Source of the DNA: Tessaracoccus timonensis
GTDB taxonomy: Bacteria; Actinomycetota; Actinomycetes; Propionibacteriales; Propionibacteriaceae
Length of the DNA stretch: 64,000 nt
Direction: 5' to 3'
Assembly: GCF_900343145.1 (NCBI RefSeq)
Contig: NZ_LT996886.1
Location: 2,695,001 to 2,759,000 of the forward strand
The position numbers and the translations under genes were made by a program. Below the pieces are notes generated by a model. That model did no database searches and was not told the DNA's origin. It saw only the letters and a list, made by a program, of their open reading frames with translations. The number at the start of each line of letters is the position of its first letter. The stretch's first letter is position 1. Below are positions 9,691 to 19,445 of the stretch, piece by piece.

Positions 9691-10620
9691 TCATGCCTGC
9701 AGCGCTTGGGCGACATCTGCGGCAATCGTCGACACGTTGCTGTCGTCGCCTGCTGCCAACCAGCGTATTCGAGGATCTCTGCGGTACCAGCCCAGCTGTT
9801 TGCGGAAGAACTTTCTCGTGGCTCGTTTCACGGCGTCCTTCGCCTCGTCCTCGGTGAGTTCTCCGTCGAGCATCTGCACCACTTGCCGGTACCCGATGGC
9901 GCGCAGCGCCGTGCGTCCTTCTCGCAGGCCCACAACGAGCAGCGCGCGCACCTCGTCGACGAGCCCCGCTTCCCACATGCTCTCAACACGAGCATCGATC
10001 CTGGCGTCGAGTACGTCGCGCGGCAGGTCGAGCCCGTACTGTTGGACCCCTTCCAGCTCGTACGTCCATTGCGGCAGCGTCGGTGAATGTTCACCCGTGA
10101 GTTCGTGAATCTCGAGAGCGCGCACGATGCGGCGCCCATTGCCCGGCTCAATGTTCTCGGCAGACGACGGCGCAACCTCACGCAGCCGCTCGTACAACGC
10201 CGAAACCCCGACGCGGTCAAGCTCCGCCTCCCACTTCGCACGCACCTGTTCGTCGGAGCCCGGAAAGTGGAAGGCATCGGTGATGGCGCGGGTGTACAGC
10301 GGCGATCCGCCCACGACGATCGGCACCCCACCTCGGCGTTGGATATCCGCGATTACCGCGCGTGCCTGCGCCTGGAACTCGGCCACGGAGGCCTGCTCAG
10401 TGACCTCCATGATGTCGATGAGGTGATGCGGAATTCCCCGACGCTCCTCAAGCGTGGGCTTGGCGGTACCGATGTTCATTCCGCGGTAGACGAGCATGGA
10501 ATCCGCGTTCACGATCTCCGTGAGAATCCCGTCGGCTCGCAGCTGCACCGCGACGTCGACGGCGAGCGCGGACTTGCCGCTGGCCGTGGGGCCAATCAGG
10601 ACAATCACGGGTTGAGTCAT
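9691..10620 (-). CDS. miaA: tRNA dimethylallyltransferase MiaA
   Basis: MiaA adds the dimethylallyl group to A37 of tRNAs reading UNN codons. The protein of 309 residues has the P-loop GPTASGKSALA (residues 10-20), the substrate segments NADSMLVYRGMNIGTAKP and VGGSPLYTRAI, and the C-terminal KRATRKFFRKQLGWYRRD. It is first in the run miaA-dapF. The partner enzyme MiaB is encoded 0.4 kb away beyond a small intervening gene. Confidence 0.97.
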   Translation of the reverse strand: MTQPVIVLIGPTASGKSALAVDVAVQLRADGILTEIVNADSMLVYRGMNIGTAKPTLEERRGIPHHLIDIMEVTEQASVAEFQAQARAVIADIQRRGGVPIVVGGSPLYTRAITDAFHFPGSDEQVRAKWEAELDRVGVSALYERLREVAPSSAENIEPGNGRRIVRALEIHELTGEHSPTLPQWTYELEGVQQYGLDLPRDVLDARIDARVESMWEAGLVDEVRALLVVGLREGRTALRAIGYRQVVQMLDGELTEDEAKDAVKRATRKFFRKQLGWYRRDPRIRWLAAGDDSNVSTIAADVAQALQA

Positions 10621-10715
10621 AGGCCAAGTGTGTCACCATGGAAGTACCAGGTTGGTATGGATTCGCGTTCAGCACTGATCTGGATATCACTCCACGAATT
10701 GTGAAAGGAAGCGAC

Positions 10716-10910
10716 ATGGGAATGTTCGACGACATTAAGAACAAGGTTGCTGGACAGGATCCAGACAAGCTTCGTGAGGGCGCAGAGCGCGCTGGCGACT
10801 TCGTCGACGAGAAGACCGACAGCAAGTACGCCGACAAGGTCGACAAGGCGCAGGACTTCGCCAACGACCAGATCGACAAGCTCGCTGGCGGTAAGAACGA
10901 CAACAACTGA
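10716..10910 (+). CDS. Small MT0933/Rv0909-type protein
   Basis: This encodes a 64-residue, highly charged helical protein (MGMFDDIKNKVAGQDPDKLREGA...). It resembles the MT0933-like family, which has been labelled an antitoxin because of Rv0909. The ATG at 10716 follows AAAGGAAG at good spacing. No toxin partner is next to it, so an antitoxin role here is doubtful, and a small stress-related helical protein is equally possible. It sits alone on the plus strand between miaB and miaA. Confidence 0.8.
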   Translation: MGMFDDIKNKVAGQDPDKLREGAERAGDFVDEKTDSKYADKVDKAQDFANDQIDKLAGGKNDNN

Positions 10911-10949
10911 GCTGTGGCGGGCTGAGCCCCGCAACGTAGACGCTCACCC

Positions 10950-11008
10950 GAAGGCCGGGGCCTCCTGACTACACGCTACGCGTGGGTGCAGGTTAGGCTC
11001 CGGCCTTC
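10950..11008. terminator. Long-loop inverted repeat at the 3' ends of the MT0933-type gene and miaB
   Basis: A 13-base arm GAAGGCCGGGGCC pairs, with one mismatch, with GGCTCCGGCCTTC 33 bases later. The right arm lies in the last codons of miaB. It may act as a bidirectional terminator, but there is no T-run. Confidence 0.35.
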
Positions 11009-12459
11009 GGCCGTAGTGTGGGCATGCCCAGGCCCACCCCCGCCGGGCGCGCGGGACCTTCCTCACGCAGCTGCCATGCATCGCCACCGCGAGTGCGACG
11101 CAGGTCGCGGATGGGCTCGTCGGAGTTCAGGTGGTGCGGTGCGGCGTAGGTGATGCGCGCTGTCGCGATATCTCCGGGACGCGGGCGCTCGGCTGGATCA
11201 TCGCTCACCGCGACGTGCACCAGACGGTTGTCGCGCGCGCGTCCGCTCATGCGCTGCGTCTCGCCGTCTTTACGGCCTTCACCCACGGCGAACATGACCT
11301 CGACGTCGGTACCCTCTAGCTTGCGGTTTTCCTCCCACGAGATCTGGTCGACGAGCTGCACGAGACGCTCGTAACGCTCCTGCACGACGGGCTTGGGCAC
11401 CTGGTTGTCCATCTCGCCCGCCGGCGTGCCCGGACGAATCGAGTACTGGAACGTGAACGCCGCCGAGAACCGCGACTGCTCCACCACGCGCAGCGTGTCT
11501 TCAAAGTCCTCGTCGGTTTCTCCAGGAAAGCCCACAATGATGTCGGTGGTGATCGCCGCATGCGGAATCGCATCGCGCACGTTCGCGAGGATGTCGAGGA
11601 ACCGCTTCGAGCGGTACGAACGCCGCATAGATTTCAAGATGGCATCGGAGCCAGACTGCAACGGCATGTGCAAGCTCGGCATCACATTGGGCGTTTCCGC
11701 CATGGCCGCGATCACGTCGTCGGTGAAGTCCTTGGGATGCGGTGACGTGAACCGCACGCGCTCCAGCCCGTCGATCTCCCCGCACGCGCGCAACAGCTTG
11801 GCGAACGCCTGACGGTCGCCGAATTCGACGCCGTAGGCGTTCACGTTTTGGCCGAGCAGGGTGATCTCCTGAACGCCCTCGTCGACGAGCATGCGGATCT
11901 CAGCGAGGATGTCGCCGGGTCGACGGTCGGTCTCCTTACCACGCAGCTGCGGGACGATGCAGAAGGTGCAGGTGTTGTTGCAGCCCACCGAGATGGACAC
12001 CCACCCCGAGTACGGAGACTCGCGCCTGCTCGGTAAATTCGACGGGAACGTCTCTAGCGCTTCCTTGATCTCGACCTGCGCCTGCTGTTCCACGCGAGCG
12101 CGCTCCAACAGCGTCGGCAACGCACCGACGTTGTGCGTACCGAACACGACGTCCACCCACGGCGCACGCTTCACGATGGTGTCGCGGTCTTTTTGCGCCA
12201 TGCAGCCACCCACGGCGATCTGCATGCCGGGGTGCTGCTCCTTGACTCGCGCCATGTGCCCGAGGTTGCCGTAGAGCCGGTTGTCCGCGTTCTCGCGCAC
12301 CGCGCAGGTGTTGAACACGACGACATCCGCCCCAGCCGACGGGCCCTCGCCCTCGGCACGCACCATGCCTGCGTCTTCGAGGAGGCCGCTGATGCGTTCG
12401 GAGTCGTGCACGTTCATCTGGCACCCGTAGGTGATTACGTGGTAGCTGCGCTCAGTCAT
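10993..12459 (-). CDS. miaB: tRNA-2-methylthio-N6-dimethylallyladenosine synthase MiaB
   Basis: MiaB is a radical-SAM methylthiotransferase that completes the ms2i6A37 modification begun by MiaA. Of 488 residues, the N-terminal UPF0004 domain has TYGCQMN and the other cluster cysteines ([16 protein letters not shown]). The radical-SAM motif is CNNTCTFC (about residue 165), and a TRAM-like C-terminus follows (residues 390-450). The start at 12459 ([16 protein letters not shown]) is where homology begins. Confidence 0.96.
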   Translation of the reverse strand: MTERSYHVITYGCQMNVHDSERISGLLEDAGMVRAEGEGPSAGADVVVFNTCAVRENADNRLYGNLGHMARVKEQHPGMQIAVGGCMAQKDRDTIVKRAPWVDVVFGTHNVGALPTLLERARVEQQAQVEIKEALETFPSNLPSRRESPYSGWVSISVGCNNTCTFCIVPQLRGKETDRRPGDILAEIRMLVDEGVQEITLLGQNVNAYGVEFGDRQAFAKLLRACGEIDGLERVRFTSPHPKDFTDDVIAAMAETPNVMPSLHMPLQSGSDAILKSMRRSYRSKRFLDILANVRDAIPHAAITTDIIVGFPGETDEDFEDTLRVVEQSRFSAAFTFQYSIRPGTPAGEMDNQVPKPVVQERYERLVQLVDQISWEENRKLEGTDVEVMFAVGEGRKDGETQRMSGRARDNRLVHVAVSDDPAERPRPGDIATARITYAAPHHLNSDEPIRDLRRTRGGDAWQLREEGPARPAGVGLGMPTLRPKAGA

Positions 12460-12564
12460 AACCGCACCAGGGTACCTGGCGGAGCGCGGCCACACCCAAC
12501 CGTGACGACGCAGCAGCACGCCCAGCTACGCTGGAGCGCACGCAACGTGGGAAGGACGAACACC

Positions 12565-14082
12565 TTGACCGCACCCCGACTTCGCCAGTTCCCCTCGCTC
12601 GCAAGCCCGACGAGCGTCACTGGCAAGCGCAACCCTTTGGGCGCAGACCTCACCATCGCCGAGGCGCCGGAACATCGTCGATTCCACTTCCCCGGCGCAT
12701 GCCGCTTGCCCGACGGCACGTTGCTCGTCGTCGCTCGACAAGGCAAAGAGCACGTCGATCCGACGGGCATCATTCAGCTTGTGCGCTCCACCGACGACGG
12801 GGCCACATGGAGCGAGCCCGTCACCGTCTGGGATTCCGATCACGACGACCGCGACCCGATGCTGAGCGTCGGCCCCACCGGGAGTGTGCACCTCATCTTC
12901 TTCACGCGGACAGAACCGCAGCTGGGAGACGTCGAGGCCATGGGCGTGCGCGTCATGTCGAGCGATGACGGCGGGTACTACTGGACCATGCCGACGCGCC
13001 TGGAGAACTCGCGGCCAGGATGGCTGGCTTCGCACGGACAAGTGATGGAGACCGCGAATGGCACGCTCGTGGCACCCGTGTACGGCCCGATGTGGTCCGG
13101 CATCTCCCGATCGCTCGACGGCGGGGAGTCCTTCCCCGCTTCCGAGCAATACGTGTTCGACACGTTTGGTGTGGCCACCACCGAGGTCACGCTCACGCTC
13201 ATCGACGGGGTGCTCATCGCGTGGCTGCGCCCGACGATCACCGGGGTGCCGTCACTGCTGTTCCGATCATACGATGATGGCGCGACATGGGACGGCCCCG
13301 AACCCACCAGCATCATCCAGTCGTCGGCCGCTGCCCTGCCCCTTCCAGACGGGCGCCTGTTGGTGGCCTGGGGCGATGTCTCACGGCGCTACGACGAGCG
13401 ACGCGTCACTTGTGTGGGAATCGTGAACGACCCGTTCGCGCCATGGACCGACGTGACGCCGCTGCCCATATGGGACGCGCTCAACAACGACCAAGGCAAC
13501 CCCACGCTCACTCTCCTGGGAGACGGCACTCCCCTCGTGATCGTCAACGACTACGCCTCGCGTCAGCTCGTCGGCATCCGCATGCCAATCGCAATGATCG
13601 ACGCCGCCGTACGCGACGAGGCACAGCTGGAGGGCGCCATCGATCTGCTCTCGATGGTGCGCGACGGCCGGGCCGCGCTCGAGACGAATGCCCCCGAACC
13701 AACGGAAGGGCCCGCTGCGCCCGAACGCCTGTTCGATGGCGAGCTCGGGCTCGCGACAGCGCTCATGGGCGCTGACGACCAGACGGAGCTCTGCGCCACG
13801 CTGCGGTTTGCTCTCCCACTCCCGGTGCATGAGGTGGGCGTCGCCCTGCGCCCCGGCGAATGGCAGAACGCCGAGGTCGAGGTAGAACGTCAAGACGGCG
13901 CTTGGCACGTCGCAGGCACGCTCAAGCACGGATGGCGGCTGGGTGACGTCGATTGGCTGGCGCTCGACGGTGGCGAGGTGCAGGCGGTGCGTGTCACGTC
14001 GCGCCTCAATCCGGCTGAGCGCCCGCGGTGGAGCGGCGAGGAGTCGCCAACGATTGCCATCAGCCAGATTGCTCTGCGGTGA
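12565..14082 (+). CDS. BNR/Asp-box (sialidase-fold) protein, apparently cytoplasmic
   Basis: The protein has about 505 residues with a six-bladed sialidase-type fold. It has an Arg-containing start (HRRFHFPGACRLPDG) and several Asp-boxes: STDDGATW, SSDDGGYYW, SLDGGESF and SYDDGATW. A C-terminal beta-rich domain of about 120 residues resembles a carbohydrate-binding jelly roll. There is no signal peptide, so it would act inside the cell on imported sugars or has another role. I chose a TTG at 12565 behind GGAAGGA; a GTG at 12547 is possible. Substrate is unknown. It is followed 48 bp later by an aldose epimerase. Confidence 0.8.
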   Translation: MTAPRLRQFPSLASPTSVTGKRNPLGADLTIAEAPEHRRFHFPGACRLPDGTLLVVARQGKEHVDPTGIIQLVRSTDDGATWSEPVTVWDSDHDDRDPMLSVGPTGSVHLIFFTRTEPQLGDVEAMGVRVMSSDDGGYYWTMPTRLENSRPGWLASHGQVMETANGTLVAPVYGPMWSGISRSLDGGESFPASEQYVFDTFGVATTEVTLTLIDGVLIAWLRPTITGVPSLLFRSYDDGATWDGPEPTSIIQSSAAALPLPDGRLLVAWGDVSRRYDERRVTCVGIVNDPFAPWTDVTPLPIWDALNNDQGNPTLTLLGDGTPLVIVNDYASRQLVGIRMPIAMIDAAVRDEAQLEGAIDLLSMVRDGRAALETNAPEPTEGPAAPERLFDGELGLATALMGADDQTELCATLRFALPLPVHEVGVALRPGEWQNAEVEVERQDGAWHVAGTLKHGWRLGDVDWLALDGGEVQAVRVTSRLNPAERPRWSGEESPTIAISQIALR

Positions 14083-14130
14083 TGCGCACCAGGCTCCCGG
14101 CGCTGCGCATGGGCCGATAGGCTGCTCCAC

Positions 14131-15012
14131 ATGAGCATCTCGCCGACAGGAACGCAGTACCGCATCGCCAAGGGAGATTTCGCCGCAGTCATCGGCGAAG
14201 TGGGGGCCACCCTCCAAAGCCTCACATGGCAAGGCACGGAAGTGCTGCAGTCACTTCCGGAAGGCGAACCGTTCAAGCCGTGGTTCGGTACGTCGCTAGC
14301 GCCTTGGCCCAACCGTGTGCGTGATGGGCGTTACACGTTCGATGGCGAGGCCCTCCAACTGCCGATCAACGAACCGGAGCGCGCTTGCGCCCTGCACGGA
14401 TTGGCGTATGCGCTGGAGTGGCGCCTGGTCGAACGCACCGACGAGCGCCTCACCCTGAGCGCCACCATCTACCCGCAGGTTGGCTGGCCGGGCATCTGCC
14501 AAGTGGAGAGCCGCTTCGAGGTGGTCGACGCAGGCCTCCAAGTCACGTGGCGAGCGAAGAACGTCGGCTCCGTGGCATTTCCGTTCGGCTACGGATCGCA
14601 CGTGTATTTCCGCTTCGACGACCTTGCCGAGGTGGTGCTCACCTCACCATTTGAGCAAGAGCTCTACGTCGACGAGCGCCTGCTGCCTGCGGAACTCGGC
14701 GAGCTCTCCCCCGAGCATGACTTCCGCACTGCTCGCCCACTTGGTGGTGCAACATTCGACACCGCCTTCACCGCGGCGCCCGCCGAATGGGAAGTGACAG
14801 TGGAAGGCTGCGGGCGCACCGTCGCGCTCTGGGGTGACGAACGCCACCCGTGGATTCAGGTGTTCACCCACCCCGACCTCCCCGCCATCGCCATCGAACC
14901 CATGACGTGCGGCCCCGACGCCTTCAACGAGGGCATCACCCATGACGACACACTCCGCCTCGAGCCAGGCGACGAAGCCAGCGGAACGTGGGGCATCCGG
15001 GTGCAGGGATAA
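14131..15012 (+). CDS. Aldose 1-epimerase (galactose mutarotase-like)
   Basis: This protein of 293 residues belongs to the GalM-like beta-sandwich mutarotases, which interconvert sugar anomers. Visible family features are APWPNRVRDGRYTFDG, the histidine in ALHGLAY (about residue 88), the segment FGYGSHVYFR around the second histidine, and the C-terminal EPMTCGPDAFN. It probably forms a pair with the preceding BNR protein. It converges with rny, the stop codons being 6 bp apart. Confidence 0.9.
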   Translation: MSISPTGTQYRIAKGDFAAVIGEVGATLQSLTWQGTEVLQSLPEGEPFKPWFGTSLAPWPNRVRDGRYTFDGEALQLPINEPERACALHGLAYALEWRLVERTDERLTLSATIYPQVGWPGICQVESRFEVVDAGLQVTWRAKNVGSVAFPFGYGSHVYFRFDDLAEVVLTSPFEQELYVDERLLPAELGELSPEHDFRTARPLGGATFDTAFTAAPAEWEVTVEGCGRTVALWGDERHPWIQVFTHPDLPAIAIEPMTCGPDAFNEGITHDDTLRLEPGDEASGTWGIRVQG

Positions 15013-15018
15013 CCCTGG

Positions 15019-16380
15019 TCAGTGTGCCGTCGCGCTGGCGCGTGATTCACGCACGACAGTGACGTGAATGAGGCCTGGATATGTGAGCGCCTCTTCGATC
15101 TCTTGTGCAATGTCATGCGCCAGCACCTGGGCTGCGGCATCGTCAACCTCTTCGGGGTGAACGAGCACCCGCACCTCGTGACCAGACTGCATCGCGAATG
15201 CCTTGGCGACGCCGGGCTTCACGGTAGCGATGCGTTCGAGCGCGTGCATGCGCTCAAGGTAGGCCTCGAGCGACTCTCGCCGAGCGCCAGGCCGCGAACC
15301 GGAGATGGCGTCAGCAGCTTGTGTCAGGAGCGCCTCGGCTGTGCGAGGTTCTACTTCTCCATGGTGTGCTTCGACGGCATGCACGATGTCGTCGCCCTCC
15401 CCATGGGTTCTCAACAGCTCAGCCCCGATCAGGGCATGCGATCCTTCTCGTTCATGCGTGAGGGCCTTGCCGATGTCGTGCAGGAACGCGGCGCGCTTGC
15501 AGCGGGCAACGTCGAGCCCCAATTCCGACGCCATCGTGCCAGCGAGGTGCGCGCATTCCACCAGATGATCGAGGACGTTTTGGCCGTAACTCGTGCGGAA
15601 AGCGAGCGTGCCAAGGTATGGCAGCAACTCGGGGGCGAGGTCGGCGATGCCCACCTCAGCCAACGCGCGCTCAGCCATGTCTCGCATACGCTGCTCCATG
15701 CTGCGCTTCGCTTTGGACACCGCGTGCTCCACCCGCGCCGGATGGATAGTGCCGTCATCAATCAGCGACGCCAGCGCCAGGCGCGCGGTTTCACGTCGGA
15801 CGGGATCGAAGCAGCTGATGGTGACCGACTGCCCTTCGTCGATGAGCAGGTTGGCACCAGTAGCTTGCTCAAACGCCCGAATGTTGCGGCCTTCTTTGCC
15901 GATGATGCGCCCCTTCATATCTTCGGAAGGAAGCCTGATCGACGTGACCACCGTTTCTGCGGTCTGTTCGACGGCAACGCGCTGAATTGCGCCGACGACG
16001 ACCATGCGCGCCTTCTGCTCAGCTTCTCGCCTAGCCTGCTGTTCGATCACTCGCGCCTCGCGCAGTGCCGTGAGCTTCGCACGATGCAGAACGTCGTCGA
16101 TGATCTCTTGCTTCGCCTCTTGACAGGTGAGGCCAGCAATGCGCTCCCGTTCTGCTCGAAGCTGGGCTCGCTCGTCGTCGAGTGCTTGGCGCGCCGCCGA
16201 ACGTTCGTCGGTCCACCGCGTTCGCTCAGCCTCAAGCTGGAGTCGCGCTTCGGCGAGCTCCTCGCCTCGGCGATCAGGTTCTGGCTGGGACTGGGATTGG
16301 ATGGATCGATTCTGCCGAACGAGGACGACCACCACAGCTGTGAGCGCCGTCACCGCGACGATCCACGGCAGCCAATCCAT
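15019..16380 (-). CDS. rny: Ribonuclease Y
   Basis: RNase Y is a membrane-anchored endoribonuclease that starts mRNA decay. The 453-residue protein has one N-terminal membrane helix (residues 3-22) and a Glu/Arg-rich coiled coil (about 25-130). A KH domain carries GRIIGKEGRNIRAFE (about residue 160). The HD domain has HLAGTMASELG and FLHDIGKALTHE (about residue 295). It is shorter than the usual 510-520 residues because the coiled coil is reduced. It follows recX by 12 bp. Confidence 0.93.
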   Translation of the reverse strand: MDWLPWIVAVTALTAVVVVLVRQNRSIQSQSQPEPDRRGEELAEARLQLEAERTRWTDERSAARQALDDERAQLRAERERIAGLTCQEAKQEIIDDVLHRAKLTALREARVIEQQARREAEQKARMVVVGAIQRVAVEQTAETVVTSIRLPSEDMKGRIIGKEGRNIRAFEQATGANLLIDEGQSVTISCFDPVRRETARLALASLIDDGTIHPARVEHAVSKAKRSMEQRMRDMAERALAEVGIADLAPELLPYLGTLAFRTSYGQNVLDHLVECAHLAGTMASELGLDVARCKRAAFLHDIGKALTHEREGSHALIGAELLRTHGEGDDIVHAVEAHHGEVEPRTAEALLTQAADAISGSRPGARRESLEAYLERMHALERIATVKPGVAKAFAMQSGHEVRVLVHPEEVDDAAAQVLAHDIAQEIEEALTYPGLIHVTVVRESRASATAH

Positions 16381-16392
16381 GCACGGTCCTCC

Positions 16393-16881
16393 TCACCATT
16401 CTTCGTCGTACAAATCTACCAGCGTCTCATTCGTCACCTGCATCACAGCGCCCGGCCCGAAACCCCGTCGAGCGAGTGCTCCGGCCAAACGACGCTTGGC
16501 CACATGGGGTTCGAGCCCAGACAAGCTGCGCATTTTCCGCTGCGCAACCGCACGGGCTGCGTCAAGCTCGGCGTCATCGTCAATCTCGTCCAAAGCAGCC
16601 TGGGCATGCTCGTCGGGCACGCCCTTATTCCGAAGCTCTTGACGGATGCGGCGCTTACCGTGGTGGGAGAACGACGAGCGACTCGCCACCAGCATCGATG
16701 CGAACTGCGCGTCGTCCAGCAAACCCACCTCGGTGAAGCGCCCGCATAGTTCGTCGATGAGTTCGTCTGGCACGTTGCGTTTGGCCAAGGCTGTGCGCAG
16801 TTCGGCCTCAGAGCGAGGCCGAATGCTCAGCAGGTCGAGGGCGATCTTGCGTGCGAACTCGATGTCAGAAATCGACTTCAC
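16393..16881 (-). CDS. recX: Regulatory protein RecX
   Basis: RecX binds RecA filaments and limits their activity. The predicted 162-residue helical-repeat protein contains the family pattern [30 protein letters not shown] and [18 protein letters not shown] prefer a GTG at 16881, which overlaps the recA stop by 17 bp. An in-frame GTG at 16899 and an ATG at 16923 would make longer overlaps. The overlap indicates co-expression with recA and therefore SOS control. Confidence 0.92.
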   Translation of the reverse strand: MKSISDIEFARKIALDLLSIRPRSEAELRTALAKRNVPDELIDELCGRFTEVGLLDDAQFASMLVASRSSFSHHGKRRIRQELRNKGVPDEHAQAALDEIDDDAELDAARAVAQRKMRSLSGLEPHVAKRRLAGALARRGFGPGAVMQVTNETLVDLYDEEW

Positions 16882-17914
16882 CTGTTTCCGGATCGACACC
16901 CTCCGGCACGTCCTCGGAGCCATCGATGCCGAGGTGAAGGCGGATACGACGCTCCAGTTCCTCGGCCACGTCGGGGTGTTCCTTCAGGTAGTTACGGGCG
17001 TTTTCCTTGCCTTGGCCAAGCTGATCGGATTCGTAGGTGAACCAAGCGCCAGCCTTACGCACGATGCCGGCGTCGACGCCCATGTCAAGCAGAGAGCCCT
17101 CGCGGGAGATGCCTTGGCCGTACATGATGTCGAATTCGGCCTGCTTGAACGGCGGAGCCACCTTGTTCTTGACCACCTTGACGCGGGTGCGGTTGCCCAC
17201 CATCTCGGTGCCATCTTTCAGCGTCTCGATGCGGCGAACGTCGAGGCGCACCGACGAATAGAACTTGAGCGCCCGGCCACCCGTGGTGGTTTCGGGGTTG
17301 CCGAACATGACACCGATCTTCTCGCGAAGCTGGTTGATGAAGATGGCTGTGGTGTGGGCGTTCTTGAGCGCGCCCGTCATTTTGCGCAGCGCCTGGCTCA
17401 TGAGGCGGGCCTGGAGACCGACGTGAGAATCGCCCATTTCGCCCTCGATTTCGGCGCGCGGGGTAAGGGCCGCCACCGAGTCGACGACGATGAGCGCCAG
17501 CGCGCCGGAACGCACGAGCGTGTCGGCAATCTCGAGTGCCTGCTCACCGTTATCTGGCTGGGACACGAGCAGCTCGTCGGTGTTCACCCCGAGTTTCTGC
17601 GCGTAGTCTGGATCAAGTGCATGCTCGGCGTCGATAAAGGCACAGATGCCGCCCTCCCGCTGTGCATTCGCGATGGCGTGCAGCGCCACGGTGGTTTTAC
17701 CGCTCGACTCGGGACCGTAGATCTCGACGATGCGCCCGCGGGGAAGCCCCCCGATACCGAGCGCGACATCGAGTGCCACGGACCCGGTGGGAATCACGTC
17801 GACGGGGAGCCGTGTTTCTGCGCCAAGGCGCATGACGGAGCCTTTGCCGTGGGTTTTCTCGATCTGGGCGAGTGCGTTTTGGAGCGCCTTCTCGCGATCT
17901 GCGACTGCTGCCAT
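16865..17914 (-). CDS. recA: Recombinase RecA
   Basis: RecA forms filaments on single-stranded DNA, catalyses strand exchange and triggers LexA self-cleavage. The 349-residue protein contains Walker [10 protein letters not shown] (about residue 66), the [11 protein letters not shown]alker B, loop 2 ([20 protein letters not shown]) and an acidic C-terminus. The ATG at 17914 has AGAGGA eight bases upstream. A perfect SOS box lies 120 bp upstream. No intein is present. Confidence 0.98.
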   Translation of the reverse strand: MAAVADREKALQNALAQIEKTHGKGSVMRLGAETRLPVDVIPTGSVALDVALGIGGLPRGRIVEIYGPESSGKTTVALHAIANAQREGGICAFIDAEHALDPDYAQKLGVNTDELLVSQPDNGEQALEIADTLVRSGALALIVVDSVAALTPRAEIEGEMGDSHVGLQARLMSQALRKMTGALKNAHTTAIFINQLREKIGVMFGNPETTTGGRALKFYSSVRLDVRRIETLKDGTEMVGNRTRVKVVKNKVAPPFKQAEFDIMYGQGISREGSLLDMGVDAGIVRKAGAWFTYESDQLGQGKENARNYLKEHPDVAEELERRIRLHLGIDGSEDVPEGVDPETGEVDF

Positions 17915-18033
17915 GGATGTTCCTCTTCTCAATTCAAAGACGGCGAAGCGTTACGTCCAACACTTTGTCAGCGAGCACTGACAAATTTGCAACGACGCGT
18001 TGACCTGTGGATAACTTTCTACACCTAGCGTAC

Positions 18034-18047
18034 CGAACATCTGTTCG
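18034..18047. promoter_or_regulatory. LexA-binding SOS box of recA
   Basis: CGAACATCTGTTCG matches the actinobacterial SOS consensus perfectly in both half-sites. It lies between recA and the upstream DUF3046 gene. Confidence 0.9.
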
Positions 18048-18078
18048 ATTGCTTGCGCGACACGCGCTTTCCCACACA

Positions 18079-18273
18079 TCACCGTAACCGCTGAGGTAGC
18101 TCGAGTTGCTCCCACACCGCGAGCCAGATGCGCTTGCTGTCGATGCCGTCAGCGATGGCCTGCACGACCGTGCGGGAGTCCAGCTGCGCCAGCACCGTGT
18201 TCTCCGCCCACACGGGGGCGTAGTCGTGCCCCAGCACGTCATTCAACCTTGCCCACAACTCAACCTCACGCAC
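18079..18273 (-). CDS. DUF3046 protein
   Basis: This 64-residue protein (MREVELWARLNDVLGHDYA..., ending in WLAVWEQLELPQRLR) matches the actinobacterial DUF3046 family, which is usually found directly upstream of recA as here. The function is unknown. The adjacent perfect SOS box is positioned for recA; this gene lies upstream of it on the same strand. Confidence 0.88.
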   Translation of the reverse strand: MREVELWARLNDVLGHDYAPVWAENTVLAQLDSRTVVQAIADGIDSKRIWLAVWEQLELPQRLR

Positions 18274-18295
18274 CCGGCCAAGTATATTTCACTGC

Positions 18296-19081
18296 ATGCA
18301 TGGTGGCTCGTCGAAGAAGCGCTCCGACCGCCTCGTCGCACTGCTCGATCTGGTGCACGATCGCGGGGCGGTGTCGCTCGTCGAGCTCGCCGAGCAGCTC
18401 GGGGCCTCCCCCGCCACAATCCGCCGCGACGTCGCGGCACTGGCATCTCAGGGACTCGTGGAGCGCACGCATGGGGGCGTGCGCCCAGTGGCGTCGGACG
18501 ATGGAGAGCTGCCGTTCCATCTCCGCGATACGCGTCAGGTGGAGGTGAAACGCGCCATCGGGCGCCGTGCGGCGCTGGAAATCCCGGCAGGGCGGCACGC
18601 CGTCGCGCTCACCGGCGGCAGCACGACGGCTGCGGTACTCCGGGAGCTGAGCGACCGAACAGATCTCACTATCATCACCAACTCGGTCAGCATCGGGCTC
18701 CAGGCCGCCGAGCTCAGCATGGAGAAAGTACTCATCGCAGGCGGTGTACTGCGCCCCAACTCGCTGGAATTGGGCGGCCCGCTCACTGAGTCCACGATGA
18801 ACCTCGTGCACATTGACACCGCCGTCGTCGGAGCCGACGGATGCACCGTCGAATATGGCCTCACCACGCACGACGACATCGAGGCCCGCACGAACCGTGC
18901 CATGGTGCAGCGTGCATCACGGGTGATCGCCACACTCGACTCGAGCAAAATCGGGCACGTTACGAAGGCACCGATTCTCGAGATGCGCAACGTCGATGTA
19001 CTCATCACCGACGACGGGGCGTCGATGAAAATGCTCCGCCGCTTCCGGGAGCTCGGCGTGGAAGTGATCGTCGTCGAGTAA
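18296..19081 (+). CDS. DeoR/GlpR-family transcriptional regulator
   Basis: The 261-residue protein has an N-terminal DeoR helix-turn-helix (residues 9-63, with VSLVELAEQLGASPATIRRDVAALASQGLVERTHGG). A sugar-phosphate-sensing domain follows, with LTGGSTTAAVL, TNS, GADG and ATLDSSKIGH. Such regulators usually respond to phosphorylated sugars and control neighbouring sugar genes. None lies beside it here, so its target is unknown. It is divergent from DUF3046 with a 22-bp gap. Confidence 0.9.
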   Translation: MHGGSSKKRSDRLVALLDLVHDRGAVSLVELAEQLGASPATIRRDVAALASQGLVERTHGGVRPVASDDGELPFHLRDTRQVEVKRAIGRRAALEIPAGRHAVALTGGSTTAAVLRELSDRTDLTIITNSVSIGLQAAELSMEKVLIAGGVLRPNSLELGGPLTESTMNLVHIDTAVVGADGCTVEYGLTTHDDIEARTNRAMVQRASRVIATLDSSKIGHVTKAPILEMRNVDVLITDDGASMKMLRRFRELGVEVIVVE

Positions 19082-19107
19082 CCCTGGGCAACACAGCCGA
19101 CGGTGCA

Positions 19108-19380
19108 TCAGGCCGCGATAGCGATACCTTCCTGCGCCATCTCGGCTGCATGCACTTTCAAAGTCACGAGGCTCAGTACCTCACTCAGCGGAACGTCCAT
19201 GGCCTTGCAGATAGAGGCCAGCACCTCGCTGGAGGCTTCCTTATGCCCCCGCTCGATTTCCGAAAGGTACCCCAGCGACACCACCGAGGCGGTGGAGACT
19301 TGCCGGAGCGTCATTCCTGCATCACCGCGAAGCTCACGCAGCGTCTGACCGATGATCTCCCGCAAGACAATGCCCTTCAT
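19108..19380 (-). CDS. clgR: Clp protease regulator ClgR (XRE-type HTH)
   Basis: ClgR activates clp protease and other proteostasis genes in actinobacteria. The 90-residue protein starts [20 protein letters not shown] and has a helix-turn-helix (about residues 22-65, [33 protein letters not shown]). The C-terminus is short and ends in Ala-Ile-Ala-Ala, resembling the degradable tail described for ClgR proteins. Its place downstream of pgsA-cinA is the conserved actinobacterial order. Confidence 0.9.
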   Translation of the reverse strand: MKGIVLREIIGQTLRELRGDAGMTLRQVSTASVVSLGYLSEIERGHKEASSEVLASICKAMDVPLSEVLSLVTLKVHAAEMAQEGIAIAA

Positions 19381-19445
19381 AGTGACCTACCAAACTCGCA
19401 GGGCCGTCGCCTGCGTCTGGAGCTATAACGGTCAGGCTCAACGGA

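Noticed and set aside
10716..10910. Toxin-antitoxin locus at the MT0933-type gene
   Set aside because: No toxin-like gene is adjacent; neighbours are miaA and miaB on the other strand.
15064..16749. A 561-codon plus-strand frame opposite rny and recX
   Set aside because: It is a shadow frame; both minus-strand genes have full domain signatures.
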